The notes: generated by a model not told the origin, from the letters alone. DNA of 64,000 bases from Comamonas composti DSM 21721 (GCF_000429845.1 NZ_AUCQ01000002.1:62001-126000); one strand, 5' to 3'. Counted from the stretch's first letter, positions 26,827-36,273 are shown. Numbers and translations are program-made.

Positions 26827-27265
26827 AACCCAGGGAAACAGCCACATTGCAATCAAGATCGCTCATGGCTTTACTCTTATTGAGATGATGGCTGTGATGG
26901 TATTACTCGGTCTTCTGACAGGAATTATCATCCCAAGTTTTGAGCGCTGGTTTGAATCGACAGAGGACAGGGTCGCAAAAACAGCCATTGCCAACAGTCT
27001 GCAGAAATTGCTGACCAGGTCAGCCTTGCTGGAGCAGGATTTTGAGTTAACAGAAAAAACCGTCAACTCAAAAATGTCGGATGGTGAACCTGCCATGCAG
27101 CTCCCGCCCGGCTGGTCGCTGGCTCCAGAACAGTCGCTAAAGATCTGGAGATCAGGCAAATGCGACAAAAGCACCATCAACTTCACTAAGAAAAACAGCA
27201 AGATCGTCCTTCAAATTGAAGAGGAAAGCTGTTTTGTTTCAACAGCCGCCCCTCATCAACAGTAA
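26804..27265 (+). CDS. gspH: Minor pseudopilin GspH
   Basis: Prepilin-like protein of 153 residues from the ATG at 26804 (GGGGGAGAGG ribosome binding site before it). The leader is 22 residues, followed by G/FTLIEMM with Glu5 and the helix AVMVLLGLLTGIIIPSF. The short C-terminal domain ends in a cysteine pair (GKCDKS and ESCFVS) that could form a disulphide. Length, position after gspG and before gspI, and type III-like prepilin leader support a GspH-class minor pseudopilin, though the globular domain is divergent. It overlaps gspG by 23 bases. Confidence 0.8.
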   Translation: MQTSWRNKTQGNSHIAIKIAHGFTLIEMMAVMVLLGLLTGIIIPSFERWFESTEDRVAKTAIANSLQKLLTRSALLEQDFELTEKTVNSKMSDGEPAMQLPPGWSLAPEQSLKIWRSGKCDKSTINFTKKNSKIVLQIEEESCFVSTAAPHQQ

Positions 27266-27279
27266 AAACCGTTAGATAG

Positions 27280-27738
27280 ATGTCAACCCTCCAGCGGCCA
27301 GCAATTTCACCTGAAAAACAACGAGGCATTAGCCTTCTGGAGGTTCTTGCTGCGCTTGTGATCTTGAGCATGGGCGCGACCATCTCTTTTACCTGGTTTG
27401 ATCAGAGCGTCAGTGCCATGAATAGGGCCAAGCAAGAGGAAAAGTCACTGCTGTTGAAAATAGAGGCTTTTGAATACATCAGAAACATCAACCCATTAAA
27501 GCAGCCACAAGGCAGCATGCGCCTGAAGGACAGCACACTCAAGTGGGTTGGCCGCCCGATTCGTCCGCTTCAACGCGCACTCAATGCAAAAGGTGGCCAA
27601 GGCTCCTACGAGATAGGGCTTTACTCTGTAGATGTCGAGGTCCTTGATAAGGATTCAGATTCTAAAATAATAGAATTCAATATCGAACTCACAGGTTTCA
27701 ACAAAATATCCGAGACAGGCAACGGGGTTATATGGTAA
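27280..27738 (+). CDS. gspI: Minor pseudopilin GspI
   Basis: Initiating pseudopilin of the tip complex. The 152-residue protein has the leader MSTLQRPAISPEKQRG, the site G/ISLLE with Glu5 and the GspI-like helix VLAALVILSMGATISFTWF, followed by a short alpha/beta domain. This SLLEVLxALxIL signature is characteristic of GspI. It starts 14 bases after gspH and overlaps gspJ by 7 bases. Confidence 0.87.
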   Translation: MSTLQRPAISPEKQRGISLLEVLAALVILSMGATISFTWFDQSVSAMNRAKQEEKSLLLKIEAFEYIRNINPLKQPQGSMRLKDSTLKWVGRPIRPLQRALNAKGGQGSYEIGLYSVDVEVLDKDSDSKIIEFNIELTGFNKISETGNGVIW

Positions 27739-28367
27739 GTCAAATAACCTCCAATGCCGTTGCTATTAGAAAGCAAGAGGGCCTCACGCTGATAGAGCTA
27801 CTGGTCACCATCGTGATTCTCAGCTTCACCATTGCCCTGATGTCTGGCGCACTGAGTCAGATATCTCAAATCGTCAGAGTTGGCGCCGACCAGAGCAATG
27901 GTTTCTTGGAACGCTGGAATCAAGCACGATCGCTTTATGACATCACAGCCAATATGGTGATAGATCCGACGCTGGAAAAACCTTTCACAGGCAGGTCCGA
28001 AACCATCACCATGGTCACCACAGCCCCCCCGGAAATGCCCAGAGGGATACCTCAGCAAATTCGACTTGATCTCAAAACCACCGCAGGCGATACAAATCTG
28101 CTTTTAACCCCCGTAGGAAACTCTCTCGCAAAGGAAAAAATCCTCGCGCGCTTTACAGAAAAGGTCGAGTTCCGTTTTCTGGACCATCTTGATCAACAGC
28201 ATCAGATATGGCCTCCCATGGGCATGGGGGATTCTCGCGCCATGCCATCAGCCATTCTGATTCGCTCTTCATCCGGGGAACAAGAGGTCTTCAAATCTGC
28301 GGCCTATGAGGGCAACTGGAGTCCGCCAGGCAAGTCCGTCAACGATTTTTTCTTCAACACCCAATGA
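27732..28367 (+). CDS. gspJ: Minor pseudopilin GspJ
   Basis: Third minor pseudopilin of the tip complex, 211 residues. The leader of 17 residues ends at G/LTLIE with Glu5, followed by the hydrophobic helix LLVTIVILSFTIALMSGAL. The globular part includes RFTEKVEFRFLDHLDQQHQIWPP, consistent with the GspJ beta-sheet domain, and ends SVNDFFFNTQ. It overlaps gspI by 7 bases and gspK by 4 bases, indicating tight coupling. Confidence 0.85.
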   Translation: MVSQITSNAVAIRKQEGLTLIELLVTIVILSFTIALMSGALSQISQIVRVGADQSNGFLERWNQARSLYDITANMVIDPTLEKPFTGRSETITMVTTAPPEMPRGIPQQIRLDLKTTAGDTNLLLTPVGNSLAKEKILARFTEKVEFRFLDHLDQQHQIWPPMGMGDSRAMPSAILIRSSSGEQEVFKSAAYEGNWSPPGKSVNDFFFNTQ

Positions 28368-29404
28368 GCCCGCAACCACTTCCCAAAAAAGCATATTCAC
28401 AGGGGTTCGCTCTTGCTGCCGTGCTTTGGCTGCTGGCCGGGCTGTCCATTGTGGTGGCCATGATTGCCGACGTTGCGCAGACATCCGCCGAGCGTGCGGC
28501 CCTGCTGCGCAAGCGCAGCGAGTTCATACGCAGCAGCATGACGACTCGGGCTCAGGCCCAGTATTGGCTCTCTACGGCTCAGGCAGGGTTGGCCGAATTC
28601 ACTGACGGAAATCTCAGCCTGCAAGTCGACGGCACCCCCTACAAAGCAGACGAAACCAGCCTGGTCCAGTTTCAGGATATGGGTGGGCTGGTCAATCTCG
28701 CCAGCATAGACCAGCCATTTCTGACTCGCTTTCTGGAGGACTGCGGAGTCAGCCCGGATAAAACGCCATACCTCATCGACGCCTTGCTGGACTATGTGGA
28801 TGCCGACAATCTTCAGCGCCTTCACGGGGCCGAGCAGGAGGCTTACGCTTCAGCCGGCATGCCGCCACCACGCAACAGCCCCTTGCTGACGGTCGAGGAG
28901 GTCTGGGCCGTGTATGGCTGGGGTCCGTATCGCCAGGCCTTTGAAGACAACGGCTGCATCGACGATTTCACGATTCATGGTGAAACCACCATGCTCGGCA
29001 CCAGCCTGAATCTGGCAACGGCCCCGCCCCGCGTTTTGAAGGCCGCCGGACTGGGCGCCGAACAGATTGACGACATTTCGCGCGCCAGAGGCGATCCTCA
29101 GCATCTTGCGGAACGTACGGCGCAAAACAATCAGTTGGCAGGCGTGAACATTGGCGGATGGGGCGCTCTCACAGGCAAACATGTCCAGCGCAGTCTTCGC
29201 GTCACCCACCTGTCTACACAAGGCCCCTGGCAGCTGAGCTACATCCTCCAACTCGACCCCATGGACAAAGACAGACCATGGCGCACCACCCAGGCCGAAA
29301 TTAAAGCCATGCGAGAGCCCATGGCTATACTGCAGGGTTTGCCCTGGCCTCCCGCAGTCTCTGTGACCACGCCAAACAATGCCCCCACCAACTCAATTTT
29401 TTAG
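28364..29404 (+). CDS. gspK: Minor pseudopilin GspK
   Basis: Large tip pseudopilin that caps the pseudopilus. The 346-residue protein has a basic leader ending at G/FALAAVLWLLAGLSIV. It lacks Glu5, as is normal for GspK. The large domain includes LVQFQDMGGLVNLASIDQ, LIDALLDYVDADN (typical of the GspK SAM-like region with calcium-binding aspartates), LLTVEEVWAVYG and SLNLATAPPRVLKAAGL. It overlaps gspJ by 4 bases and the next gene by 26 bases. Confidence 0.92.
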   Translation: MSPQPLPKKAYSQGFALAAVLWLLAGLSIVVAMIADVAQTSAERAALLRKRSEFIRSSMTTRAQAQYWLSTAQAGLAEFTDGNLSLQVDGTPYKADETSLVQFQDMGGLVNLASIDQPFLTRFLEDCGVSPDKTPYLIDALLDYVDADNLQRLHGAEQEAYASAGMPPPRNSPLLTVEEVWAVYGWGPYRQAFEDNGCIDDFTIHGETTMLGTSLNLATAPPRVLKAAGLGAEQIDDISRARGDPQHLAERTAQNNQLAGVNIGGWGALTGKHVQRSLRVTHLSTQGPWQLSYILQLDPMDKDRPWRTTQAEIKAMREPMAILQGLPWPPAVSVTTPNNAPTNSIF

Positions 29405-30497
29405 CCCGGATGGTGTCAACGAGCATGCTCGCCCTCCCCTGAGTCGGTTCAGGCTGGAGCAGTTGCGTGCCGTCAGAATCGTCATCCCTCGGTCACTGTG
29501 TCTGTACCAGCGCATCTCCTGCCTGGGTGTGCCTCGGTTGCGGCTGGCTTCTTTCGCTCAAATCCAGGTCCAGTCCCATTCGCCTTTCGCCCGCACGGGG
29601 TCTTTTGCCCTGCAGCAGGATCAGTGGCTGCATTTATGGCTCTGGAACAAGGAGCTTGAGGACCAAATCGAAGCGGGTCATGCCTCGGCACAGCGCTTTC
29701 TCCTTTGGCCGTCCAGCCTTCTTTCGACTCCGGCCGCCTCCGGCGTCAGCTTTCAACGCCTCCCGCAAGCGCCTGGTATCGAGCTGCTGCTCTGGAGCAA
29801 ACGCCAGCTGGTCGACAGCCTCTGGTTCGAAACGCTGCCAACTCCGGTCGAATGGAGCGAATTGCTGGCACAGACCCCCGAGCTGATTGCGCTGGGCTGG
29901 CCCCCTCAACTGCCAGACAAGGCCACGGCTCAGACGCCCGGCAAGTCCGTGCTGTGGGGCCGCAATTTAACACCGCGCCCCGAAAGCAGGCGCGCTGTTC
30001 AGTGGCCGACCTTCATCAATGCCGGCCTCGCAGTCGCCACGGTGGGCATGATGGCCTGGGCCGCCTGGACCTATGGCCAGAAAATAGCGGCCCAGCAGGT
30101 TCTTGACGAAGGTCTGCAGTCAAGCCAGTCCGCAGCAGCCGCTCTTGAGCCTCTGCTGCGAGTTCGAGAGCAGGCACAAAATACGGTCAACTGGCTGCAC
30201 CAGGCCGACAGCCTGGTCCCACAGCCCAGTACGGGCACTTTGCTGAGCAGCCTGTCCAGCACCTGGCCTCGCCAGGGCGTCGTCTTGCGCGAACTCGAGA
30301 TCTCAGCACCAACGGTTCAAGCCACCTTTGTCAGTGCCACGGCCGGCAGCCCCATCAAGCTGACGACCATTCTTGACCAGATCGCCAGCAATCCACTCTT
30401 CTACGATGCGCGCTTTATCGATGTATCGGGCGATGGTTTCAAGTTTTCCTGGCGCATCAAGGCTTCGGCAGACTCACAGCAGCAGGTTCAAGAATGA
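29379..30497 (+). CDS. GspL-like inner-membrane assembly protein
   Basis: A 372-residue protein with a cytoplasmic N-terminal domain of about 205 residues, one membrane helix near residues 210-228 (NAGLAVATVGMMAWAAWTY), and a periplasmic part with a coiled segment and a ferredoxin-like fold (LRELEISAPTVQATFVS). This is the topology of GspL, which recruits GspE to the membrane, but the actin-like N-domain is divergent and only weakly recognisable. Position after gspK and before a GspM-like gene supports it. It overlaps gspK by 26 bases and the next gene by 4. Confidence 0.65.
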   Translation: MPPPTQFFSPDGVNEHARPPLSRFRLEQLRAVRIVIPRSLCLYQRISCLGVPRLRLASFAQIQVQSHSPFARTGSFALQQDQWLHLWLWNKELEDQIEAGHASAQRFLLWPSSLLSTPAASGVSFQRLPQAPGIELLLWSKRQLVDSLWFETLPTPVEWSELLAQTPELIALGWPPQLPDKATAQTPGKSVLWGRNLTPRPESRRAVQWPTFINAGLAVATVGMMAWAAWTYGQKIAAQQVLDEGLQSSQSAAAALEPLLRVREQAQNTVNWLHQADSLVPQPSTGTLLSSLSSTWPRQGVVLRELEISAPTVQATFVSATAGSPIKLTTILDQIASNPLFYDARFIDVSGDGFKFSWRIKASADSQQQVQE

Positions 30498-31147
30498 GCA
30501 ACAATCTTCGCTGGCTGATCTGGCTGGCTGCACTGGTCGCCTTTTCCAGTCCGATTCTGGAGTGGGATGACGAGTTGACCCGGATGCGCCCCGAAATCGA
30601 GCGGATGAAGCACCTGCGCACGCGCGAGCACAATGCCATCACCGCCGTAGACTGGGCGCAGCAAAAGCAGCTCGCAGCAAAGGCTCAGCTGACATGGCTT
30701 GAGCGCCTTCCTCCCGTCACACAGTCTGGAGGCTTTCGGGCCGAGGCCATGGAGTCGCTGGGAGAACTGTGCAACAAGCTCAAGGCAGGCTGCCGTGTAT
30801 CAGCACAGGGAGAGACCGTCATCACCAATGCCATCAACACACCCGGTGCCCGAAATGCCCCGGCACAGCTTACCGGCCTGATTTATTCCAACGTACGAGT
30901 GACGGTTCCTCTTGCATTTCCGGATCTGGATCTGCTGATCGAGCAAATAGAACACGGCCCGGTGCTGAGGAACATCGAGAAATTCATTGTCCGCAGCGGC
31001 AACGCCGACATTCATGTGCGCACCTATGGACTGGAAGCCGCCGCCTGGCAGAGACTCCAGGCAGCCGCACAGCAAGATATCCAGGCCAATCTTCCTGAGC
31101 AGACCGAAGCGCCAGCGGCCAGCCAGGAGGCGGGAGCAAGCCTGTGA
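30494..31147 (+). CDS. GspM-like inner-membrane assembly protein
   Basis: A 217-residue protein with a single N-terminal membrane segment (LRWLIWLAALVAFSSPIL), a coiled-coil region up to about residue 75, and a periplasmic ferredoxin-like domain containing TVPLAFPDLDLLIEQIEHGPVLRN. That arrangement matches GspM and PilO. It overlaps both neighbours by 4 bases (ATGA junctions). The sequence is too divergent for family certainty without a profile search, but the operon position makes GspM the best reading. Confidence 0.65.
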   Translation: MSNNLRWLIWLAALVAFSSPILEWDDELTRMRPEIERMKHLRTREHNAITAVDWAQQKQLAAKAQLTWLERLPPVTQSGGFRAEAMESLGELCNKLKAGCRVSAQGETVITNAINTPGARNAPAQLTGLIYSNVRVTVPLAFPDLDLLIEQIEHGPVLRNIEKFIVRSGNADIHVRTYGLEAAAWQRLQAAAQQDIQANLPEQTEAPAASQEAGASL

Positions 31148-31716
31148 GCCAGTCAAGAATGTATCGCTGGGCGTTTTTTCTGGCCAGCCTGCTCTGTATC
31201 GCCCTGGCTTACTGGCTGGGCCAACGCGCCCTGTTCGCCAAAGAGTCGGAACCACTTGACAAGCCGCCCGAAGCACCAGGCAGCAGCGTCTCACTGCAGC
31301 TCGTGAGCCCTCCTGCACTGATCAAACCGGTGGAGGCAGAAGTGCCCGCCGCTGACAAAAAATCCGCCCCTCCCGAGCCCATAGAACCCGGAGGCATGCA
31401 GCAACAAGGCATGCTTGCACTCTGGGAAAGCACGGCGAACATGCCGTGGACGGTGCGCGACAAGCCGCTGACCCCACCGGACTGGCTTGTCACAGGCATT
31501 GTGAGCCGAGGGCCGAGCACGCAAATCATCGTCCAGATCAACGGCGAACCCGCCCCCCGCATGATCAAGCTCGGCGAGAGCCTGCCCACGGGAGGTACGC
31601 TCGCCTGGGTCAGACCTGGAGCCATAGGAGTCGCGACTCCAGAGAAAACGCAAGTCAATGTCATGGCATTCGAGCACCTCTCCCCCACTGAAACCGCCAG
31701 CAAACCGGCGCAGTGA
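31144..31716 (+). CDS. GspC-like inner-membrane protein without a PDZ domain
   Basis: A 190-residue protein with one N-terminal membrane helix (YRWAFFLASLLCIALAYWL), a proline-rich linker to about residue 85, and a C-terminal beta domain (WLVTGIVSRGPSTQIIVQING ... MIKLGESLPTGGTLAWV) resembling the homology region of GspC that contacts the secretin N0 domain. No PDZ or coiled-coil domain follows, unlike many GspC proteins. It sits just before gspD, fitting the role of linking platform and secretin. Confidence 0.6.
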   Translation: MSQSRMYRWAFFLASLLCIALAYWLGQRALFAKESEPLDKPPEAPGSSVSLQLVSPPALIKPVEAEVPAADKKSAPPEPIEPGGMQQQGMLALWESTANMPWTVRDKPLTPPDWLVTGIVSRGPSTQIIVQINGEPAPRMIKLGESLPTGGTLAWVRPGAIGVATPEKTQVNVMAFEHLSPTETASKPAQ

Positions 31717-31768
31717 CGGACAGCGCACAAGCCGACGCCCCTTAGCCCCCGCTACGACTATCCAGACC

Positions 31769-34336
31769 ATGTTCATTCCGTCTTATCGACCGACTCTTGT
31801 TGCAGCTGCATGCTCCATCCTGGCCGGGTGCATTGCTTCCCCCCCGAAGACCCCCGACCCACTGATCTTCGATCGCTCCAAAGATCTGAATGCCGCCAGG
31901 GACCTGCGAGACGGCACCGGTGCCACGCCCATCGCCAAGGAAACCGCGATGCATACCGGCCCACGCCCACCCGAGCAGATCAGCGGCAACCTGCGCCCGC
32001 CCACCCCGGCCACCCGGGCCAGCGAGGAGGCCGGCGATATCACGGTATCGCTCGAACAAATGCCACTGGGCAACTTCATCCAGGCCGTGTATGGCGGCAT
32101 CCTCGGGATGAACTACTCCATCGATGCAAGCATCAATGCCCGCCCCGACCTGGTCACCTTCCGCACGCCCAAGCCGATCAGCGCCGCCCGGCTGCAGGAG
32201 GTCTCAGGCCAGTTGCTGAAAAGCTATGGCATTGCGGTCCAGGATTTCGGCGGCTTGCTGAGGATCACGCCCAGCACCTCGATTTCCAGCACCCTGCCTC
32301 TGATCCGGCGCGGACGGGCCCAGCCCTCGGTGCCCCTGCCTCTGCGCCCGATCTTCCACTATGTGGAGACCGAAGCCGTCAAGCCCGAAACCTTCATGCC
32401 GACCTTGAAGAGCATGCTCAGCGACAAGGTCAAGGTCGAGACCACGCAGCAAGGGGGCTTGCTGATCAGTGGCCAGCCGGAAGACGTCCAGGTCGCGCTG
32501 GAACTGGTGCAGGTGTTCGACCAGCCCACCTTGCGCGGCCAGAACAATATGCGCGTCGTCCCCCGCTTCTGGGGCGCCGAGGAATTTGCACGCCGCCTCG
32601 GCGACGTGCTCAAGGCCGAGGGCTATGCGGTCAGCCTGCAGGCCGGCAGCAATGAGCCCATCACCCTGCTGCCGCTGCCGCCCATCAACAGCGTCCTCAT
32701 TTTTGCCTCGAGCAAGGAGGCTCTGGCCCACGTCGTGGACTGGGTCAAGGAGCTTGACCAGCTCACGGCGGTGCAGGCCGGCAGTGCCTTCTTCACCTAC
32801 CCCGTGCGCAATGCCGATGCACAAGAGCTCGCCAAGGCCCTCAACGACTTGATAGGCACCAGCACCAGTACCACTCAGACACAGCCTGTGAGCAGCGGCA
32901 GCAGCACGAGCAGCAGCTCGGCGCCGGGGGCCCAGACCCCACGCCAGCGACGCGTCGTGGTCAACAACGCGACCAACTCCCTGATCTTTCAGGGCGGCAG
33001 CCAGGAGGACTACCGCCAATGGCTGTCCCTGCTCTCCGAGCTCGACAAGCCGGTCAAGTCCGCCATGATCGACGTGCTGGTCGCGGAAGTCACCCTGAAG
33101 GACGACAACGACCTGGGCTTTTCCTGGAAGCTCGATCAGCTGGGCTCAGGCGCCAGCGCCGTGACGCTCTCGGGCACGACCTATGGCGTGAATGCCAACG
33201 GCGATGGCCTCAAGATCAATGCCCTGCTGGGTGGCAACCCCCTGAGGCAGCTGGCCATCAACGCCCTGGCCAGCAACAGCGAATCACGCGTGATCTCCAA
33301 CCCCAAGATCATCACCCGCAACGGCGAGGCGGCAAACATCAATGTAGGCCAGGAAGTGCCTACCGTCACCAGCCAGGCCGTCACCAGCAACGGCGGCTTC
33401 ATCGGCGGCAACAACAATGTGGTGCCGCAAACCGTGCAATACCGCAATACCGGTGTCCTGCTGAGGGTGCGGCCGGTGATCCATTCGGGCGACCGCATCG
33501 ATCTGGAAGTCAGCCAGGAGGTCAGCAGCGCCGAAAGCACCGTCACCGGCGTGACCACCTCGCCGACCTTCCGCAAGCGCTCGGTCGAGACCAAGCTGAC
33601 TTTGCGCGATGGGGCCACCGTCATGCTCGGTGGCCTGATCTCGGAAAACCACACCAACAGCGACGCCGGCGTGCCCTTGCTCAAAGACATCCCGCTGCTG
33701 GGCAACCTCTTCAAGAGCTCCAAGGTCTCGCGCGATCGCACGGAGATGATCATGCTCATCACGCCGTACATCCTCAACGACAGTGCCGACGCCGAAGCGG
33801 CAACCGATGCCTATCAGAACACGCTCAGCGAATGGTCGCAGAGCGTACGCGACCGCATCAACGCCGCGCGCAAGGCACGCCAGGCCCATGCCGAAACCCA
33901 GGTTTCGCCCTCCCCGGCCAAGCCAGTGACCGAGCGCACAGGCGCGGCCACGACTGATGCGCATGGCGCGCCCAAGGCCGTACAGCCAGAAGCGCCCAGC
34001 CCTGCAGCAGCTCCACCGGCCCCTGCCCCATCCACCCCACCACCATTGGCTCCGGCGCCATCCACCTCAGGCGCAAGCGGCAGCCGCATGATCAACATCA
34101 GCGGCCGCACTGCCGATGTCACGCAGCCACCCTCGGCAAATACGCCGAATACGCCTGCGGCGGCTGCCAGCCCTGCCGCCAGCGCGCCGGCCGATGCTGC
34201 ATCCGCGCCGCCGGCCCCGCCCAAGAGCAGCAAATCGGCCCCCGACAATATCGGCGGAGTCGCAACCCCTGCAGGCGCCACCGTCGTCGAAGACCCTGAG
34301 CTTCTCAAGCAGTTGAGAGAAGCCTTCAAGCGCTGA
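31769..34336 (+). CDS. gspD: Type II secretion outer-membrane secretin GspD
   Basis: Multimeric outer-membrane pore of the type II system, 855 residues from the ATG at 31769. The N-terminal signal ends in a lipobox (ILAGC, Cys21), so this secretin is likely a self-targeting lipoprotein. N-domains follow, with a Ser/Thr-rich linker near 32870-32930. The secretin core includes VPTVTSQAVTSNGG, RVRPVIHSGDRIDLEVSQEVS and KRSVETKLTLRDGATVMLGGL, then PLLKDIPLLGNLFKSS. A Pro/Ala-rich tail (from about 34000) precedes the end. The frame is open to 31658, but that part overlaps the upstream gene and lacks a signal. Confidence 0.95.
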   Translation: MFIPSYRPTLVAAACSILAGCIASPPKTPDPLIFDRSKDLNAARDLRDGTGATPIAKETAMHTGPRPPEQISGNLRPPTPATRASEEAGDITVSLEQMPLGNFIQAVYGGILGMNYSIDASINARPDLVTFRTPKPISAARLQEVSGQLLKSYGIAVQDFGGLLRITPSTSISSTLPLIRRGRAQPSVPLPLRPIFHYVETEAVKPETFMPTLKSMLSDKVKVETTQQGGLLISGQPEDVQVALELVQVFDQPTLRGQNNMRVVPRFWGAEEFARRLGDVLKAEGYAVSLQAGSNEPITLLPLPPINSVLIFASSKEALAHVVDWVKELDQLTAVQAGSAFFTYPVRNADAQELAKALNDLIGTSTSTTQTQPVSSGSSTSSSSAPGAQTPRQRRVVVNNATNSLIFQGGSQEDYRQWLSLLSELDKPVKSAMIDVLVAEVTLKDDNDLGFSWKLDQLGSGASAVTLSGTTYGVNANGDGLKINALLGGNPLRQLAINALASNSESRVISNPKIITRNGEAANINVGQEVPTVTSQAVTSNGGFIGGNNNVVPQTVQYRNTGVLLRVRPVIHSGDRIDLEVSQEVSSAESTVTGVTTSPTFRKRSVETKLTLRDGATVMLGGLISENHTNSDAGVPLLKDIPLLGNLFKSSKVSRDRTEMIMLITPYILNDSADAEAATDAYQNTLSEWSQSVRDRINAARKARQAHAETQVSPSPAKPVTERTGAATTDAHGAPKAVQPEAPSPAAAPPAPAPSTPPPLAPAPSTSGASGSRMINISGRTADVTQPPSANTPNTPAAAASPAASAPADAASAPPAPPKSSKSAPDNIGGVATPAGATVVEDPELLKQLREAFKR

Positions 34337-34688
34337 AGGCGGACAAGCTCGCTCTTGCAACGCGTCGGAGCCCTGCGCGCCGCCGCGTTGCCGCGCCGAC
34401 GGAATAAGCCTGCCCGAGCCATGCGGCTGCTCGGAGCGTATTCACGCTCTGAGCCTGGGCTCATGTCTATGGCTGCCTGCTGGCCATGACCGGCCTCCTT
34501 GCGTGCATGGCAGGCCAGTGGCCTGAGTTGGATGCTCATTGAACAAGCCAGCGACCCAGGACACCAGGGGCCCGCAATACGCTGACCCTCAGGCCAGCGC
34601 AGGCCATGGCTTTTCTGCCGCGCCGTCCCGGCCCACGCTCCCCCTTCATTCAAGCGGCTGATGCCCGAATGCGCATCGCCAGCCGCCG
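34337..34688. other. Non-coding gap between gspD and the phosphatase promoter
   Basis: No convincing gene. GAGCGT (34434-34439) and ACGCTC (34444-34449) form a small hairpin after gspD without a T-run, possibly the weak end of the secretion operon. The end of the gap carries the Pho-box promoter described separately. An open frame through 34661-34798 is the unconserved 5' extension of the downstream phosphatase. Confidence 0.4.
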
Positions 34689-34722
34689 CTGTCACGCCAG
34701 CGTCACGCAGCTTCCCTAGAGT
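34689..34722 (+). promoter_or_regulatory. Pho box and -10 element of the phosphatase genes
   Basis: CTGTCAC (34689-34695), spacer GCCA (34696-34699), GCGTCAC (34700-34706): two 7-base direct repeats split by 4 bases, the layout of PhoB binding sites (consensus CTGTCAT). Exactly 10 bases later, TAGAGT (34717-34722) can serve as the -10 box. PhoB-activated promoters carry the Pho box in place of a -35 with this spacing. Since the next genes encode alkaline phosphatases, control by PhoB under phosphate starvation is likely. Confidence 0.7.
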
Positions 34723-34798
34723 GCGCCCATCCGCCACCAAGGTGGGTTTTCGCCGTCATATCACTTGGCGGATCTGCCATTACTCGAGGGAATCTCGC

Positions 34799-36235
34799 AT
34801 GAAAATGAAACTGTTGTGCAGCGCAATGGCTGCTGCTTCGTTGCTGCTAAGCGCTTGCGGCGGCAGCGATGACTCGACATCGACAACTCCACCTCTGCCC
34901 GAGACCAAGGTCCCGACCAAGAATGTGCTGTTCTTCCTGGGCGACGGCATGGGCATCACCACGATGACGGCTGCACGCATCTACAGCGTTGGCGAGGATG
35001 GCGAGCTGACCATGGACAAGCTGCCCGAAACGGCCTTTGTCCACACCTTCTCCAATGATGCCCAGGTCACGGACAGCGCGCCTTCCATGGCCGCCTACAT
35101 GACGGGCGTGAAGATGAACAACGAGGTCATCTCCATGACCGCCGACACCACGTCGGTGGATGCCAATGGCAACTCCTACCAGAGCAACTACGACAGCACC
35201 TGCCCCAGCACCAACGGCAAGGCCGTGCCCACGCTGCTGGAGCAGATGAAGGCTGCCGGCTACGGCACGGGCGTGATCTCCACGGCGCGCATCACCCATG
35301 CCACGCCTGCCGCCACCTACTCCCACGTCTGCCACCGCGACGCGGAGAACACCATTGCTGCAGCCCTGGTGCCTGGCGGTGCCGGCTACAACGCCAGCCT
35401 GGGCGATGGCGTGGACGTGATCCTCGGCGGCGGCTCCCGCCACTTCACGCCCAAGGAAGACGGCGGCAAGCGCAACGACAAGCGCAACCTGATCACCGAG
35501 CTGAAGACGCAAAAATACAGCTACGCCTCCAATGCGACCGAGTTCGCCAAGCTGCCCGTGGACGGCACCAAGATCGCGGCACTGTTCACCAAGGACCACA
35601 TGGCTTACGACCTGGATCGCAAGCCTGCCGACGAGCCCAGCCTGGCCGAGATGACGGGCAAGGCCATCGATGCGCTCACGGCCAAGAAAAAGGGCTTCTT
35701 CCTCATGGTCGAAGGCGGCCGCATCGACCATGCACTGCATGCCACCAACGCCAAGCGCGCCCTGCAGGACACCGTGGCCTTCGACGATGCCATCAAGACG
35801 GCTCTGGAAAAGATGGAGAAGGTCGACCCCGGCCTCAAGAACACGCTGGTCGTGGTGACGGCAGACCACGACCATACGCTGCACCTCAACGGCTACAACA
35901 AGATCACGGGCAAGACCACGCCCACGAATCCCGGCATTCTGGGCCTGGTCAAGAACTACGTGAATGGCGCGACCGAAACCGACGTCAACGGCAAGACCTT
36001 CACGGTCATGGGCTTTGGCAATGGCCCCAGCCGCGTGGCCACACGTGAGAACGTGGACGAGACCATGGCTGCCGGCAACGACTACCTGCAGGAAGCCATC
36101 GTGCCCCTGTCGTCCGAGACCCATGGCGGCGGCGATGTCTTCCTCGGTGCCCAGGGCGCAGGCGCGGAGAACTTCTCGGGTGTGATGGACAACACCAAGG
36201 TCTTCGAGCTGATCAAAAAGAGCATCGGTCTGTGA
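34799..36235 (+). CDS. Alkaline phosphatase, predicted lipoprotein
   Basis: PhoA-superfamily alkaline phosphatase of 478 residues from the ATG at 34799. The signal ends in the lipobox LSAC (Cys20), followed by GGSDDST, which suggests outer-membrane or surface anchoring. The catalytic core shows FFLGDGMG with a metal-binding Asp49, nucleophile Ser93 in VTDSAPSMAAYMTG, HATPAATYSHV, EGGRIDHALH (metal ligands) and VVTADHDH (zinc ligands), plus a final ETHGGGDV. It is preceded by a Pho box and only 38 bases from the next phosphatase. The frame extends upstream to 34661 but without similarity or a signal. It may be exported by the upstream type II system. Confidence 0.92.
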   Translation: MKMKLLCSAMAAASLLLSACGGSDDSTSTTPPLPETKVPTKNVLFFLGDGMGITTMTAARIYSVGEDGELTMDKLPETAFVHTFSNDAQVTDSAPSMAAYMTGVKMNNEVISMTADTTSVDANGNSYQSNYDSTCPSTNGKAVPTLLEQMKAAGYGTGVISTARITHATPAATYSHVCHRDAENTIAAALVPGGAGYNASLGDGVDVILGGGSRHFTPKEDGGKRNDKRNLITELKTQKYSYASNATEFAKLPVDGTKIAALFTKDHMAYDLDRKPADEPSLAEMTGKAIDALTAKKKGFFLMVEGGRIDHALHATNAKRALQDTVAFDDAIKTALEKMEKVDPGLKNTLVVVTADHDHTLHLNGYNKITGKTTPTNPGILGLVKNYVNGATETDVNGKTFTVMGFGNGPSRVATRENVDETMAAGNDYLQEAIVPLSSETHGGGDVFLGAQGAGAENFSGVMDNTKVFELIKKSIGL

Positions 36236-36273
36236 TGCTGGCCCGCACCTCCAAAGCTCTCAAGGAATTTCAC

